Below are positions 26,970-36,500 of a stretch of 64,000 bases of DNA, piece after piece (the first letter of the stretch is position 1; each line of letters starts with the position of its first letter). The stretch covers positions 8,301 to 72,300 of the forward strand of contig CAYNNP010000002.1 of NCBI GenBank assembly GCA_964398215.1, in the 5' to 3' direction. The DNA comes from CAYNNP01 sp964398215. Its GTDB lineage: Bacteria > Planctomycetota > Planctomycetia > Pirellulales > Pirellulaceae. Under the pieces are notes generated by a model that worked only from the letters and a program-made list of their open reading frames with translations, was not told the DNA's origin and did not search any database. The translations under genes were made by a program, and so were the position numbers.

Positions 26970-29840
26970 CTAGCTCGTTGTTTGCAGCGATTTAACAACA
27001 ATTTTACGCCGCACGTCCAGTAATTCTTTGAAACTCTCTACGCTTCCCTCGTAGTTGAATTCTCTTGCGTGGTCGAGCAGGTTGTTGGCAGGAGATGTGA
27101 ATGCGTTGTACCCAACGGTTCCGCCTGCGCCTTTCAACCAGTGAGCTTCGTCGGCAAGCTCGTTAAAGCGTTTGTTGGCAAGCATATCTGCCATCTGCTT
27201 CAAGCGGGAATCTAAACGCATCACAAAGTCTTCGACAATGCTCAGGTATTCTGGGTCATCCAGCGGTAGTTCACAGTAGATCTTTCCATCGGCCGCAACG
27301 AATGAACTTGCAGGTTTGGGTTGCGACTCAGGCGGTGGACCAGCGTGTGAAGGAGATTGAAATAACGGTGCGCTGCTGGTAGCGTGCAGTTCGGGGTGAA
27401 CAATGCGTTCTCGGATTGATTTCAAGATCTGGTAGCACTCAACCACTTGATCATGATCATTTTCGCGCGCGGCCGCGCCCATTTTTTGGGCATTTGTTGT
27501 CAGAGCTTGAAGCCCGACTGTTCCGCCAGCGCCTTTGAGCCAGTGAGCTTCGGAGCGTACTGTCTCGAAGTCTGCCGATGAGCAGGCTGATTCAAGAAAG
27601 TCCATTCGTTCGTCTAGCCGATTCAAAAAGTCTCCAACGATGCCTCGAAATTCAGGGTCATCCATTGGCAGGGTTGAATGTATCGGACCATGTTCAGAAT
27701 CCATGCTACTGTCCTGTTTGTTAATTAGCGCCGCGGAAACTTCCGCTGTACGTGCGGTGGTGTTGTGTTCGCCTGGCCCCAGGAATGAAACAGCGCATCT
27801 TAGGAGTTCGTCGATGTTGACAGGTTTTGCCAAGAAATCGTTGCAGCCTGCCTCGATACACTTTTCACGGTCACCCAGCATCGCGTTACCAGTTAGCGCA
27901 ATGATTGGAACATCATGTCCATTTTCGCGCAGCTGCTTGGTCGCTGTATAGCCATCCATGACAGGCATCTGCATGTCCATGTAGACAAGAGAGAAATCCT
28001 GTTTTTCAAAGGCCTGAATTGCCTCTAAGCCGTTGACTGCTGTTGTGACGTCCGCACCTGCGCGTGTCAGAATCAGCCGAATGAGTTTCAAGTTTGCAAG
28101 GCCATCGTCGACGACTAAGACTGGTTTGTTTGCAACGGTTTGAATACCAGAAACTTGGGCCATGTTCTGTACCGCTTCGCGCAATTCTTCTGGCGACCAA
28201 AGATCTTCGAGGTCAGATTCGGCGACGGGGATCAGCACTGTAAACGTGCTGCCAGTTCCAACAAGACTTGTTACGGTCAAGGCTCCGCCCATGGCTTCGA
28301 CCAATCGTCGACTGATCGACAATCCTAGTCCTGTACCGCCGTATTTTCGGGTGGTTGTACTATCCGCTTGGACGAATGACTCAAAGATTTTGTCTTGTTG
28401 TTCAGGAGTCATCCCAATTCCGGTATCGATGACGTCGATACGCAAGTTACTAGCTCGGCCTTCTTTTTCGACGCTGGCAACGACCCGAACGGTTCCTTCT
28501 GTAGTGAACTTGATAGCGTTACTGATCAAATTCATGACGATCTGTTTCAATCGAGTCGGATCGGACTTGAAGGATTTTGGCATGCTGGTTTCGTAATCCA
28601 GCGCCAGTTCGATTTCTTTTTCTTGGGCACGAACCTGCATGACGTTCACGGTATCAAGCAGTACTTGATTGATTTCTGTGGAGATCGATTCCACGTCCAT
28701 TCGACCGGCCTCGATTTTCGACAAGTCCAGAATGTCGTTGATCAATTCCAATAGATGCGAGCCACTGCGATGGATCATATTCAGGTGACCGACAACTTCC
28801 CCGGAATCCGCCACGAGTCCACGACGCAGTACATCGGTGAAGCCCAGCACTGCATTGAGTGGAGTACGGATTTCGTGACTCATGTTCGCAAGGAAATCGC
28901 TCTTGGCTTCGTTTGCATCTTTGGCTGCGCCCAAGGCAACCGCCAAGGCAACTTTGTTTTCTTCGATCGTTGTGATGTCGTCGAATGTCGTCATCAAACC
29001 TTGCCCCATAACAGGGGTGCAGTTGACACTGAACGTTAGGTTTCTCTGTTCTTTTTCAAGGTGCAATAGGCTGTTGGTAACGCTCTTGTCTTCACTCAGT
29101 GCGATATCCCATGGCAGTTCAGCTGATTGGTCACTCGGCTGCGCCCATGGCAGGTCGGCGATGTTCATCCCAACCATCGATTTTGCATCGACTTCAACAG
29201 CTTCGGAAAGTGCTCGGTTTGCAAAGAGAACACGTTTGCGAGTATCCAATAGCACCAGGCCTTCTGCGAACGTATCAAGGACATGCTGAACGTGCGTCGG
29301 AACGGCGCTTTTAGGGTCAAGTGCCTCAAGCGTCTTTCGCAGTAGAAAAGAAAACTGGATCAAGCAGGCAACGATCATGAACCCGACCAACCATACGATT
29401 GGCGCAATGTTCAAGCCAAACTTTTTCGCTACTGGGGCAAAGACGACTTCCAGACTACCCCATTTTTCGCCATGCCGGAAAACTGGAACCTGCATCTGTA
29501 CAGCGGAATTTTTTTCAGATGCAACCCACAGTTTCCCGTGCTTTTTCGATTCGACTAAAAGCTCTCCAGATTTGGATCGAAACCCGACTGAGTGAACGGA
29601 TTCATTGCGTTGGACCAGTGCTTTTAGCGTAACATCCAGATCCTGCATGTTGTCCGCGGATACCATTGCCGTGCTGCTGATTGCCAGGGCCTCGCAGAGT
29701 TTTGCCCTGCCATCCATCGTTTCGCGTTTCGCGTTGGGAATCAGATCCAATGCACCGGCAATCAACAGGCTGCCCACCATCAAGCCTACTAGGCTGATAG
29801 AGATTCGGACTCGTACAGGAATTCGCTCGAAGAAGCGCAT
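26970..29840 (-). CDS. Hybrid sensor histidine kinase with receiver and two HPt domains
   Basis: A protein of 956 residues: membrane helix (15-32), periplasmic sensor (33-146), second helix (147-167), PAS-like region (about 185-290), HisKA with phospho-His322 (NMSHEIRTPLN), HATPase with DTGIGM and GGTGLGLSIS, a receiver with Asp622 (YMDMQMPVMDG), then two HPt domains with His766 and His900, both in HWLKGAGGTVG. A phosphorelay His-Asp-His is expected, with the next response regulator encoded elsewhere. No HAMP domain is apparent. The two HPt domains are near copies, suggesting duplication. Confidence 0.92.
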   Translation of the reverse strand: MRFFERIPVRVRISISLVGLMVGSLLIAGALDLIPNAKRETMDGRAKLCEALAISSTAMVSADNMQDLDVTLKALVQRNESVHSVGFRSKSGELLVESKKHGKLWVASEKNSAVQMQVPVFRHGEKWGSLEVVFAPVAKKFGLNIAPIVWLVGFMIVACLIQFSFLLRKTLEALDPKSAVPTHVQHVLDTFAEGLVLLDTRKRVLFANRALSEAVEVDAKSMVGMNIADLPWAQPSDQSAELPWDIALSEDKSVTNSLLHLEKEQRNLTFSVNCTPVMGQGLMTTFDDITTIEENKVALAVALGAAKDANEAKSDFLANMSHEIRTPLNAVLGFTDVLRRGLVADSGEVVGHLNMIHRSGSHLLELINDILDLSKIEAGRMDVESISTEINQVLLDTVNVMQVRAQEKEIELALDYETSMPKSFKSDPTRLKQIVMNLISNAIKFTTEGTVRVVASVEKEGRASNLRIDVIDTGIGMTPEQQDKIFESFVQADSTTTRKYGGTGLGLSISRRLVEAMGGALTVTSLVGTGSTFTVLIPVAESDLEDLWSPEELREAVQNMAQVSGIQTVANKPVLVVDDGLANLKLIRLILTRAGADVTTAVNGLEAIQAFEKQDFSLVYMDMQMPVMDGYTATKQLRENGHDVPIIALTGNAMLGDREKCIEAGCNDFLAKPVNIDELLRCAVSFLGPGEHNTTARTAEVSAALINKQDSSMDSEHGPIHSTLPMDDPEFRGIVGDFLNRLDERMDFLESACSSADFETVRSEAHWLKGAGGTVGLQALTTNAQKMGAAARENDHDQVVECYQILKSIRERIVHPELHATSSAPLFQSPSHAGPPPESQPKPASSFVAADGKIYCELPLDDPEYLSIVEDFVMRLDSRLKQMADMLANKRFNELADEAHWLKGAGGTVGYNAFTSPANNLLDHAREFNYEGSVESFKELLDVRRKIVVKSLQTTS

Positions 29841-30045
29841 GAGTGACCGAGAGGCGATTGTGGGTGAATTGGTAGGTACGCACGTACACAGTCGCTATCG
29901 ACGGGCGGCCCTGCCCGCTTCATACTTGCTGAAGAATGTTCGGTTATCACGACTCGTTAGAACGATCTTGCCGACTGGACCGATTATTACCAGATCTGAC
30001 CAGGTGGGTCTTGGCGCTGGTATTCGCTTCGCGTCAGATACAGCA

Positions 30046-30483
30046 ATGAGCAAAGAAACTATTGAAAATCGAATTCCTCACCGCGCGCCAATGCTGTTGC
30101 TGGACGAGGTTGTGTCGCAGGACGACCGACAAATCGTTTGCAAAAAGACATTCAACGCGGATGATTTTTTCGTCCAGGGACATTTTCCTGGCCAGCCAAT
30201 TGTGCCCGGCGTTATCCAGTGCGAATGTTGTCTCCAGGCGGGAGCCGTTTTATTGTCAATGCATGCTGATGGCGAGCGTGGTAGCAGTGTGCCAGTTGCG
30301 ACCAGAATGGACGGCGTGAAATTCAAGCGAATGGTCAAACCAGGTGATACTGTCGAGATCCATGTCAACTTGGATGATCAAGTTAGCAATGCCTATTACA
30401 TGACAGGCAAAATGTTGCTTGATGGTAAGGTCGCAATGCGGCTTACCTTTGCGTGCAGCATTGCCGATCCCAGCGCGACTTGA
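30046..30483 (+). CDS. fabZ: 3-hydroxyacyl-ACP dehydratase FabZ-like
   Basis: A protein of 145 residues with the FabZ hotdog signature: PHRAPMLLLDEV (catalytic His) and GHFPGQPIVPGVIQCE (catalytic Glu at the end). It dehydrates 3-hydroxyacyl-ACP in fatty acid synthesis, and in FabZ also 3-hydroxymyristoyl chains for lipid A. ATG 30046 is preferred; the upstream part of the frame crosses the divergent promoter region and has no family resemblance. The enoyl-ACP reductase follows 29 bases later. It could be a FabZ paralogue rather than the main housekeeping enzyme. Confidence 0.85.
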   Translation: MSKETIENRIPHRAPMLLLDEVVSQDDRQIVCKKTFNADDFFVQGHFPGQPIVPGVIQCECCLQAGAVLLSMHADGERGSSVPVATRMDGVKFKRMVKPGDTVEIHVNLDDQVSNAYYMTGKMLLDGKVAMRLTFACSIADPSAT

Positions 30484-30512
30484 TCATTGGTAAATAGAAG
30501 AGAGAGCCTGTT

Positions 30513-31346
30513 TTGAATAGCAACGAACAACTTGATGATTTTCTGTGTCTGCGCGGGAAGACGATTTTGGTGATGGGCGTCGCCAACAAAAAAAGCGTGG
30601 CGTTTCATATTTCGCGAACGCTGACTGGTGCAGGCGCCAATGTGATCTACAGTGTGCGATCAGAATCCAGAAAAGAGAGCTTGGCGAAATTGCTGAAGGA
30701 CGAGCACGTCATTGTTTGCGATGTGGAGCGTCAGAGCGAGATCGATGCATTGGCAGCTGAGCTTGCGGAGCGTGAAATTTCGTTGGATGGGTTGGTGCAC
30801 GCAATCGCTTTCGCGGACTATCCCGAGGGCATTCGGCCTTTTCACGAGACGACGCGAAAGCAGTTTTTGCAAGCTGTCGATATCTCGGCCTATTCACTTG
30901 TGAACGTCTGCAATGCTTTGAAAGATCGATTCGCAAGAGATGCGGCGGTCGTGACGATTGGGATTAGCACGACCCGGATGGCGAGTGAAAGCTATGGTTT
31001 TATGGCTCCGATTAAGGCTGCGCTGGAATCATCGCTCGCGTTTTTAACAAAATCATTCAGTCGTTTTAGTGAAGTGCGATTCAATTCGGTTGCTGCGGGG
31101 CTGCTGAAGACAAGTGCGTCGGCGGGGATCCCAGGTTACGTTGATTCCTATCTGTACGCTGAAAAAGTGATTCCGCGCGGCAAGGCCGTGCAGACACAAG
31201 AAGTTGCAAATACAGCGGCTTTTTTGCTAAGCCCACGCAGTAGCGGCATCACAGCACAATCAATCGTTGTCGACGCTGGCATGGCGATCAACTATTTTGA
31301 CGCTTCGGTCGTTGATGCGGTAACACGCGCTGACGTCGACAACTAA
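30513..31346 (+). CDS. fabI: Enoyl-ACP reductase FabI
   Basis: A protein of 277 residues in the FabI branch of the SDR family. It has GKTILVMGVANKKSVAF at the N-terminus, the catalytic pair Tyr161-x6-Lys168 (SYGFMAPIKAALES) and the typical end GITAQSIVVDAGMAIN. It catalyses the last, NAD(P)H-dependent step of each fatty acid elongation cycle. The start is TTG at 30513, preceded by AGAAGAGAGAG; the next ATG (residue 21) would cut off the first strand of the nucleotide-binding fold. It lies in one operon with fabZ and ilvE. Confidence 0.92.
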   Translation: MNSNEQLDDFLCLRGKTILVMGVANKKSVAFHISRTLTGAGANVIYSVRSESRKESLAKLLKDEHVIVCDVERQSEIDALAAELAEREISLDGLVHAIAFADYPEGIRPFHETTRKQFLQAVDISAYSLVNVCNALKDRFARDAAVVTIGISTTRMASESYGFMAPIKAALESSLAFLTKSFSRFSEVRFNSVAAGLLKTSASAGIPGYVDSYLYAEKVIPRGKAVQTQEVANTAAFLLSPRSSGITAQSIVVDAGMAINYFDASVVDAVTRADVDN

Positions 31347-31387
31347 CACTATTACCTCATCAAATTCCGTTCGTCCCGAGTAGACCA

Positions 31388-32428
31388 ATGAATTCGCGTT
31401 CCTGGCGATACACTGTTGACGACCTTCCGTCGCTTAGTCCGTTTGGTTCAGTTCTGGCGGACAGAATTTGTTTGACGCGCTTTGCTGATGGAAAGTGGTC
31501 CACACCAGAATTGATTCCACTGGATGAATTCAGACTGCATCCTGGTTCGCACTGTTTGCACTACGGCAGCAGTTGCTTTGAAGGCTTGAAGGCTTATCGC
31601 TGGAGTGATGATTCGTTGGTGATCTTTCGCCCCGATACTCATGCACGGCGGATGGTGAATAGCGCACGATCATTGTTTTTGCCAGAACCGAGCCAAGATT
31701 TGTTCACGCAAATGGTCAGTGCGATCGTGACGGATTCGGCGGAGATGGTTCCTCCGGCTCCGGGCGCTTTGTACTTGCGGCCCTTGTTGCTTGGATCGGA
31801 TACGAACATTGGTGCCGCCGCCAAAGCCAGTGAATCGGCGATCTTTTATGTAATGGCCTCGCCTGTTGGCAATTATTTTGCGGCAGGCGACAAGGCGCTT
31901 CGGTTGCTGATAGAAGACACAGTGCCTCGTACAACGCCACAGTTTGGAAAGGTAAAAAGCGGTGTCAACTACGCTACCGCGCTTAGCAGCATGGTTGCGG
32001 CGAGAGAGAAATATGAAGCGGACCAAGTTCTGTTTTGTCCACAAGGTGACGTTCAGGAAACGGGAGCCGCAAACTTTTTATTGATTGATGACAACACGGT
32101 CGTTACCAAACCGCTTGCCGATAGCTTTCTTCATGGAGTCACGCGCGATAGCCTGCTGACGATCGCCTCTGAACTGGGGTACGAAATCCAAGAACGCGAT
32201 TTTACTGTCAACGAATTACTGAAGTGGACCGAGCACGGTGAAGCTGCTTTGTCTGGTACCGCTGCAGTTTTGGCTGGCGTGGGAACTCTGATTCACGAGG
32301 GCAAGGAATACTCTTTGTCTGGCGGTGCAACAGGCGCCAATACGATTCGTTTGCGAGCAGCTTTGAATGATGTTCAGCAGGGGAATACCGATGATCGACG
32401 CGGTTGGATTTACAAGTTGTCCAAATGA
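31388..32428 (+). CDS. ilvE: Branched-chain amino acid aminotransferase
   Basis: A protein of 346 residues of PLP fold type IV, in the longer BCAT branch. Landmarks: HYGSSCFEGLKAYR, the catalytic lysine in GKVKSGVNYATAL (Lys190), and QETGAANFLLI for cofactor phosphate binding; LSGTAAVLAGVG near the end. It interconverts Leu, Ile and Val with their 2-oxo acids. Being next to fabZ-fabI, it might also supply primers for branched-chain acyl groups (inference). It ends in an ATGA overlap with a methyltransferase. Confidence 0.92.
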   Translation: MNSRSWRYTVDDLPSLSPFGSVLADRICLTRFADGKWSTPELIPLDEFRLHPGSHCLHYGSSCFEGLKAYRWSDDSLVIFRPDTHARRMVNSARSLFLPEPSQDLFTQMVSAIVTDSAEMVPPAPGALYLRPLLLGSDTNIGAAAKASESAIFYVMASPVGNYFAAGDKALRLLIEDTVPRTTPQFGKVKSGVNYATALSSMVAAREKYEADQVLFCPQGDVQETGAANFLLIDDNTVVTKPLADSFLHGVTRDSLLTIASELGYEIQERDFTVNELLKWTEHGEAALSGTAAVLAGVGTLIHEGKEYSLSGGATGANTIRLRAALNDVQQGNTDDRRGWIYKLSK

Positions 32429-33261
32429 GTGAAGAGCGATTCGAGTTTGGAAAGAATTGGCGAGCGTTTCTAAGTACGTTGAGTGATGACCGGATCGAGC
32501 GGTCTGTCGATTCTCTCAAGCGAATGTTGGGTGTTGATACGCTTGCTGGTAAGACCTTTCTAGACATTGGTTGTGGCAGCGGGTTGTTTTCGTTGGCGGC
32601 TTGTAAATTAGGGGCCCGCGTCATATCGATTGACTACGACGTCGATTCGGTGGAGTGCGCTTTGCTGCTGCGGGAGCAATACATGCCAAAGAGCGACGAT
32701 TCGCAATGGAAAATCCAGCAAGGTTCGGTGCTTGACGAGAGCTTGATGGAGTCGTTTGGCACTCACGACATCGTTTATTCTTGGGGCGTGCTGCATCACA
32801 CTGGTGAAATGGATCGTGCGATCGATCTGGCTCAGGGGCGAGTGAAGCCGGGCGGTCAATTGTTTATTTCGATCTACAATGACCAAGGCAAAGCGAGTGC
32901 ACGCTGGTTGTGGATTAAGCAACTGTACAACCGCTTGCCACGATTTTTACGTCCACCTTTCGTATTCGTCATCGCTAGCTATTACGAATTAAAGTTTGCT
33001 GTCGCGCGATTGATCCGTGGCAAGAATCCGTTGCCGCTGAAGGACTGGAAAGCTCGTAAGTTAGAACGCGGAATGTCGGTGTGGTATGACTGGGTCGATT
33101 GGGTTGGAGGCTTGCCGTTCGAGGTAGCGACGCCAGAACGCATCGAAGAAATTCTTAGCAACCATGGGTTCCAGCTTGAGCGACTGGAAACGGTCGGCAA
33201 CGGCTGGGGTTGCAATGAATTTGTATTCCAATCGAATCCAGCGATCGGCGCTGGCGTTTGA
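32425..33261 (+). CDS. SAM-dependent class I methyltransferase
   Basis: A protein of 278 residues. Motif I reads FLDIGCGSGLFSLAA, followed by ISIDYD (acidic end of beta 2) and a post-motif YSWGVLHHTG, as in methyltransferase domain 25/11 proteins. The C-terminal third is basic and may bind membrane or substrate. The start ATG overlaps the ilvE stop, so it is in the same operon. The substrate is unknown; position next to fatty acid genes does not settle it. Confidence 0.8.
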   Translation: MSEERFEFGKNWRAFLSTLSDDRIERSVDSLKRMLGVDTLAGKTFLDIGCGSGLFSLAACKLGARVISIDYDVDSVECALLLREQYMPKSDDSQWKIQQGSVLDESLMESFGTHDIVYSWGVLHHTGEMDRAIDLAQGRVKPGGQLFISIYNDQGKASARWLWIKQLYNRLPRFLRPPFVFVIASYYELKFAVARLIRGKNPLPLKDWKARKLERGMSVWYDWVDWVGGLPFEVATPERIEEILSNHGFQLERLETVGNGWGCNEFVFQSNPAIGAGV

Positions 33262-33578
33262 ACTTCGCGATATGAAAACTCTTGCCGGCAGTGTGATGAT
33301 TAGCATGCAGTTGCATTGCAAATGCACCAGATCCACCGCGCAGCGATTCTGAAAACCGAACGCGCGCTCGCTATCCCGCGACGGGCTTTTAGTGTCGTTT
33401 TCGCGACAAATTTTGTCTCTTCAAGCGGCCGGCGTTAAATACTCCAAAAGCAACTTTTGCAACTGGTTTCCCCATGCAGTAAATACTTGTGGGCGAAAGA
33501 TTCGAGTGGTGATGGGGGCTAATTCTTGGCCGTATCTTCATCGCCATTCTGGCCAAAGAGCACGCAGGGGATTGCGAG
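33262..33578. other. Intergenic region upstream of the giant surface protein gene
   Basis: About 317 bases. A weak hairpin lies at 33393-33408. No ORF with family resemblance and no clear promoter were found. The ATG of the giant protein has GCAGGGGA about 10 bases upstream as a plausible ribosome site. Confidence 0.4.
33393..33408 (+). terminator. Weak candidate terminator after the fabZ operon
   Basis: A 5-base stem TGTCG / CGACA with a TTTTCG loop, followed by AATTTTGTC. It is downstream of the methyltransferase gene. Short stem, so low confidence. Confidence 0.25.
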
Positions 33579-36500
33579 ATGGGGATACTGGGGAAAAATT
33601 CACGGCGATGGGTGCGCCGCAAGAATCGTAGGCGTCGTCTTACCACAGAGCGACTAGAGAATCGGCATCTGTTGGCCATCGACTTTGCTGCTATCAGCGG
33701 AGTTTCGTTTGAGGACATGACGGGTGACGGCCTTACGGCTGACGACCGCCGTTTGGAACTCGTTAGTGTCGAGTTGTTCTTGGATGATGGCGATGGTGTA
33801 TTTGATGGTGGGGTCGCTGACATTAGCCAAGCTACCACAACAACCAATGTGGATGGCGAGTATGTTTTTGAACGCTTGGTGGCTGGTTCATACTTTGTTC
33901 AGCAAACAACGCCTGGCGGAAGTATTCAACGGCCCGGCGAAAACGTTGTAGCCATCGATGTTTCTGCCGCGGATGCGGGTGGAACGCCTGGCGCGACGAT
34001 TGATTCGTTTGACCAAACCGGGCAAATTCTAATTGCGACGAGCGCGGATCCGGTTCAATTCAGTTCAGTTGACGCTCCGGAAGCTGTGGGCGGTGAACGC
34101 GATATTCGATCTGAATATGTTTCTGGGCCAGGCGGCGGTTTTGAGCGAGTGATTGTGAGCGTGAATGCAGCGGACACATCCGCGTTGTTGATCAGCCAGG
34201 ATGCAGGAACGATTGGCGACTACATTTTTACTTGGGATGGCGACGACAATGATCCGTTTACTCTGGATCCAACCGGGCTGGGTGGGTTTAATTTGGCGTC
34301 GGAGGGACCAGTCACAGCGCTGCAGTTCTCAATCGCGATCGACGTTGGCACAACCGTCCAGGTTGATCTTCATACGGATGCTACGCATTCTTCGTCTGCG
34401 TCGGTGTTCATACCGGCGACAGGCGGCAGCGCGACGTTTGCCGAAGCACTGATTTTCCTTTCTGATTTCGTTCAAACCGGTGTTGATGGGCCTGCGGATC
34501 CATCGAATTTGGGCGCGATACAGTTGATCATGCCCAACCAAGTGGACATTGATGCATTGGTAGATTTTCACCGTGCACTTGGCCCAACGTTCTTAAACGC
34601 AAACTTTGCAAACTTCGTTCCACAGAGTTTGGGGAACCAGGTATTTGATGACCTAGATGCGAACGGTGTTTTTGACTCTGGCTCTGAAATCGGGGTCAGT
34701 GGAGTCGATGTGACTTTGTATCGCGACGTTGATGGCGATGCGGAATTCTCGGTTGGCGATGTCGTCGAAGCAACGACGACGACCACTGGCCCCAGTGGGG
34801 CGTATCAATTCAATGGCTTGATACCTGGTGACTTCATCGTCCAATTAGACGAAGCGAACTTTACATCAGGTGGCGCGTTGGAAGGTTTCACATCTTCGCC
34901 AGGCAACCCGGATCCCAACGACGGAACGGACAACGACGACAATGGCCTACGCCTCCTTGGCAACGGCATTGTGTCGTCAGCGATTAGCTTGGAGAGTGAT
35001 GGTGTTGCTGCCAACGATACGGATTCTACGCTTGACTTTGGTGTTGTATTCGCGGCTGATTTGGCGATCACAAAGACGGATACTCCGGACCCTGTGATTG
35101 CCGGCAATCAGTTGACTTACACGTTGACGGTCATCAACAACGGCGATGCCGACGCGACAGGTGTAACGGTCACCGACGACTTGCCCACGAACGTGTCGTT
35201 TGCGAGCGCGTCCAGCAGCCAAGGAACTTTTAGTGAATCTGGTGGAATATTCACAGCGATCCTTGGCGATTTGGCAAGTGGAGATAGCGCGACGATTGAT
35301 CTTGTGGTTGATGTTGCGCCGGGAACAATTTCGCAGTTCTCCAACACCGCCACCGTGACGGGTGACCAAATCGACTTGATTCCTGCAAACAACACGGATA
35401 CCGAACCGACCGATGTGCTGGTTCGTGTTGACGCAGCAATTATCAAGTCTGACAGTCCTGATCCCGCAACCGCCGGACGTGAGCTGACTTACACCTTGGA
35501 GGTGACGAACAATGGACCTTCCACCGCAACAGGCGTCGTTGTCCAAGACGACTTGCCTGACGTGTTGACTTTTCAGAATGGAGCTAGCACGCGTGGCGCT
35601 GTGTCCGCGGTTGGGCAACTCGTTACGGCGCAGATTGGTACGCTGGAGCCAAATGAATCCGCCCGGATCACTATTGAAACATTGATTGATTCGAGTGCAA
35701 CGGGTGTGATATCCAATACGGCGACGGTCAGCACCGATGGTGTCGAGACCGACGAAACGAATAACTTGGACATGGAAGAGACGACGATCGTGGCGTTGGT
35801 TGATCTGGCGATCACCAAGCAGGATAGCGTTGATCCGGTCGTGCCCGGCACACAGCTGACTTACACGTTGGATGTGGTCAATAACGGGCCGTCGGACGCG
35901 ACGAACGTAATGGTAACGGATTCACTACCAGATGGCGTCGAATACGTTTCAAGCTCGTCTTCTGTTGGAAGTGTTTCCGAGACTGACAACAATATTGTTG
36001 TGGCGCTTGGCGACCTAGCGGTTGGTGAATCGGCAAGCATCGAGATTGTGGTTGCAGTTGATCCGTCGGTAACATCACAGTTCTCAAATACTGCGATCGT
36101 CAGTTCGCCAGAGCCAGATGCTGACCTATTCAACAATACGGCAACGGAACCAACAGATGTGCTGCCGCAGTTTGATCTTCGCATTGAAAAAAACGACCTG
36201 CCAGATCCGGTTGTCCCAGGGCAACAACTGACCTACACCATTTCTGTTTTCAACGACGGGCCTTCGAACGCAACCGGAGTACAGGTTGCCGACACGCTGC
36301 CTAGTGTTTTGAGTTTCGATAGTGGGAGCACGTCTCAGGGGACCTTGACTGATAACGGACAAGATTTGCTGGCTGCACTAGGAGTGATCGCGGTCAACGA
36401 ATCAGCGACGATTACACTGGTCACCGATGTTTCGCCCGACGTCGTGGCGACCATCGAAAATACAGCGATCGTTTCCAGCGACACCGGAGAAACGGACTTT

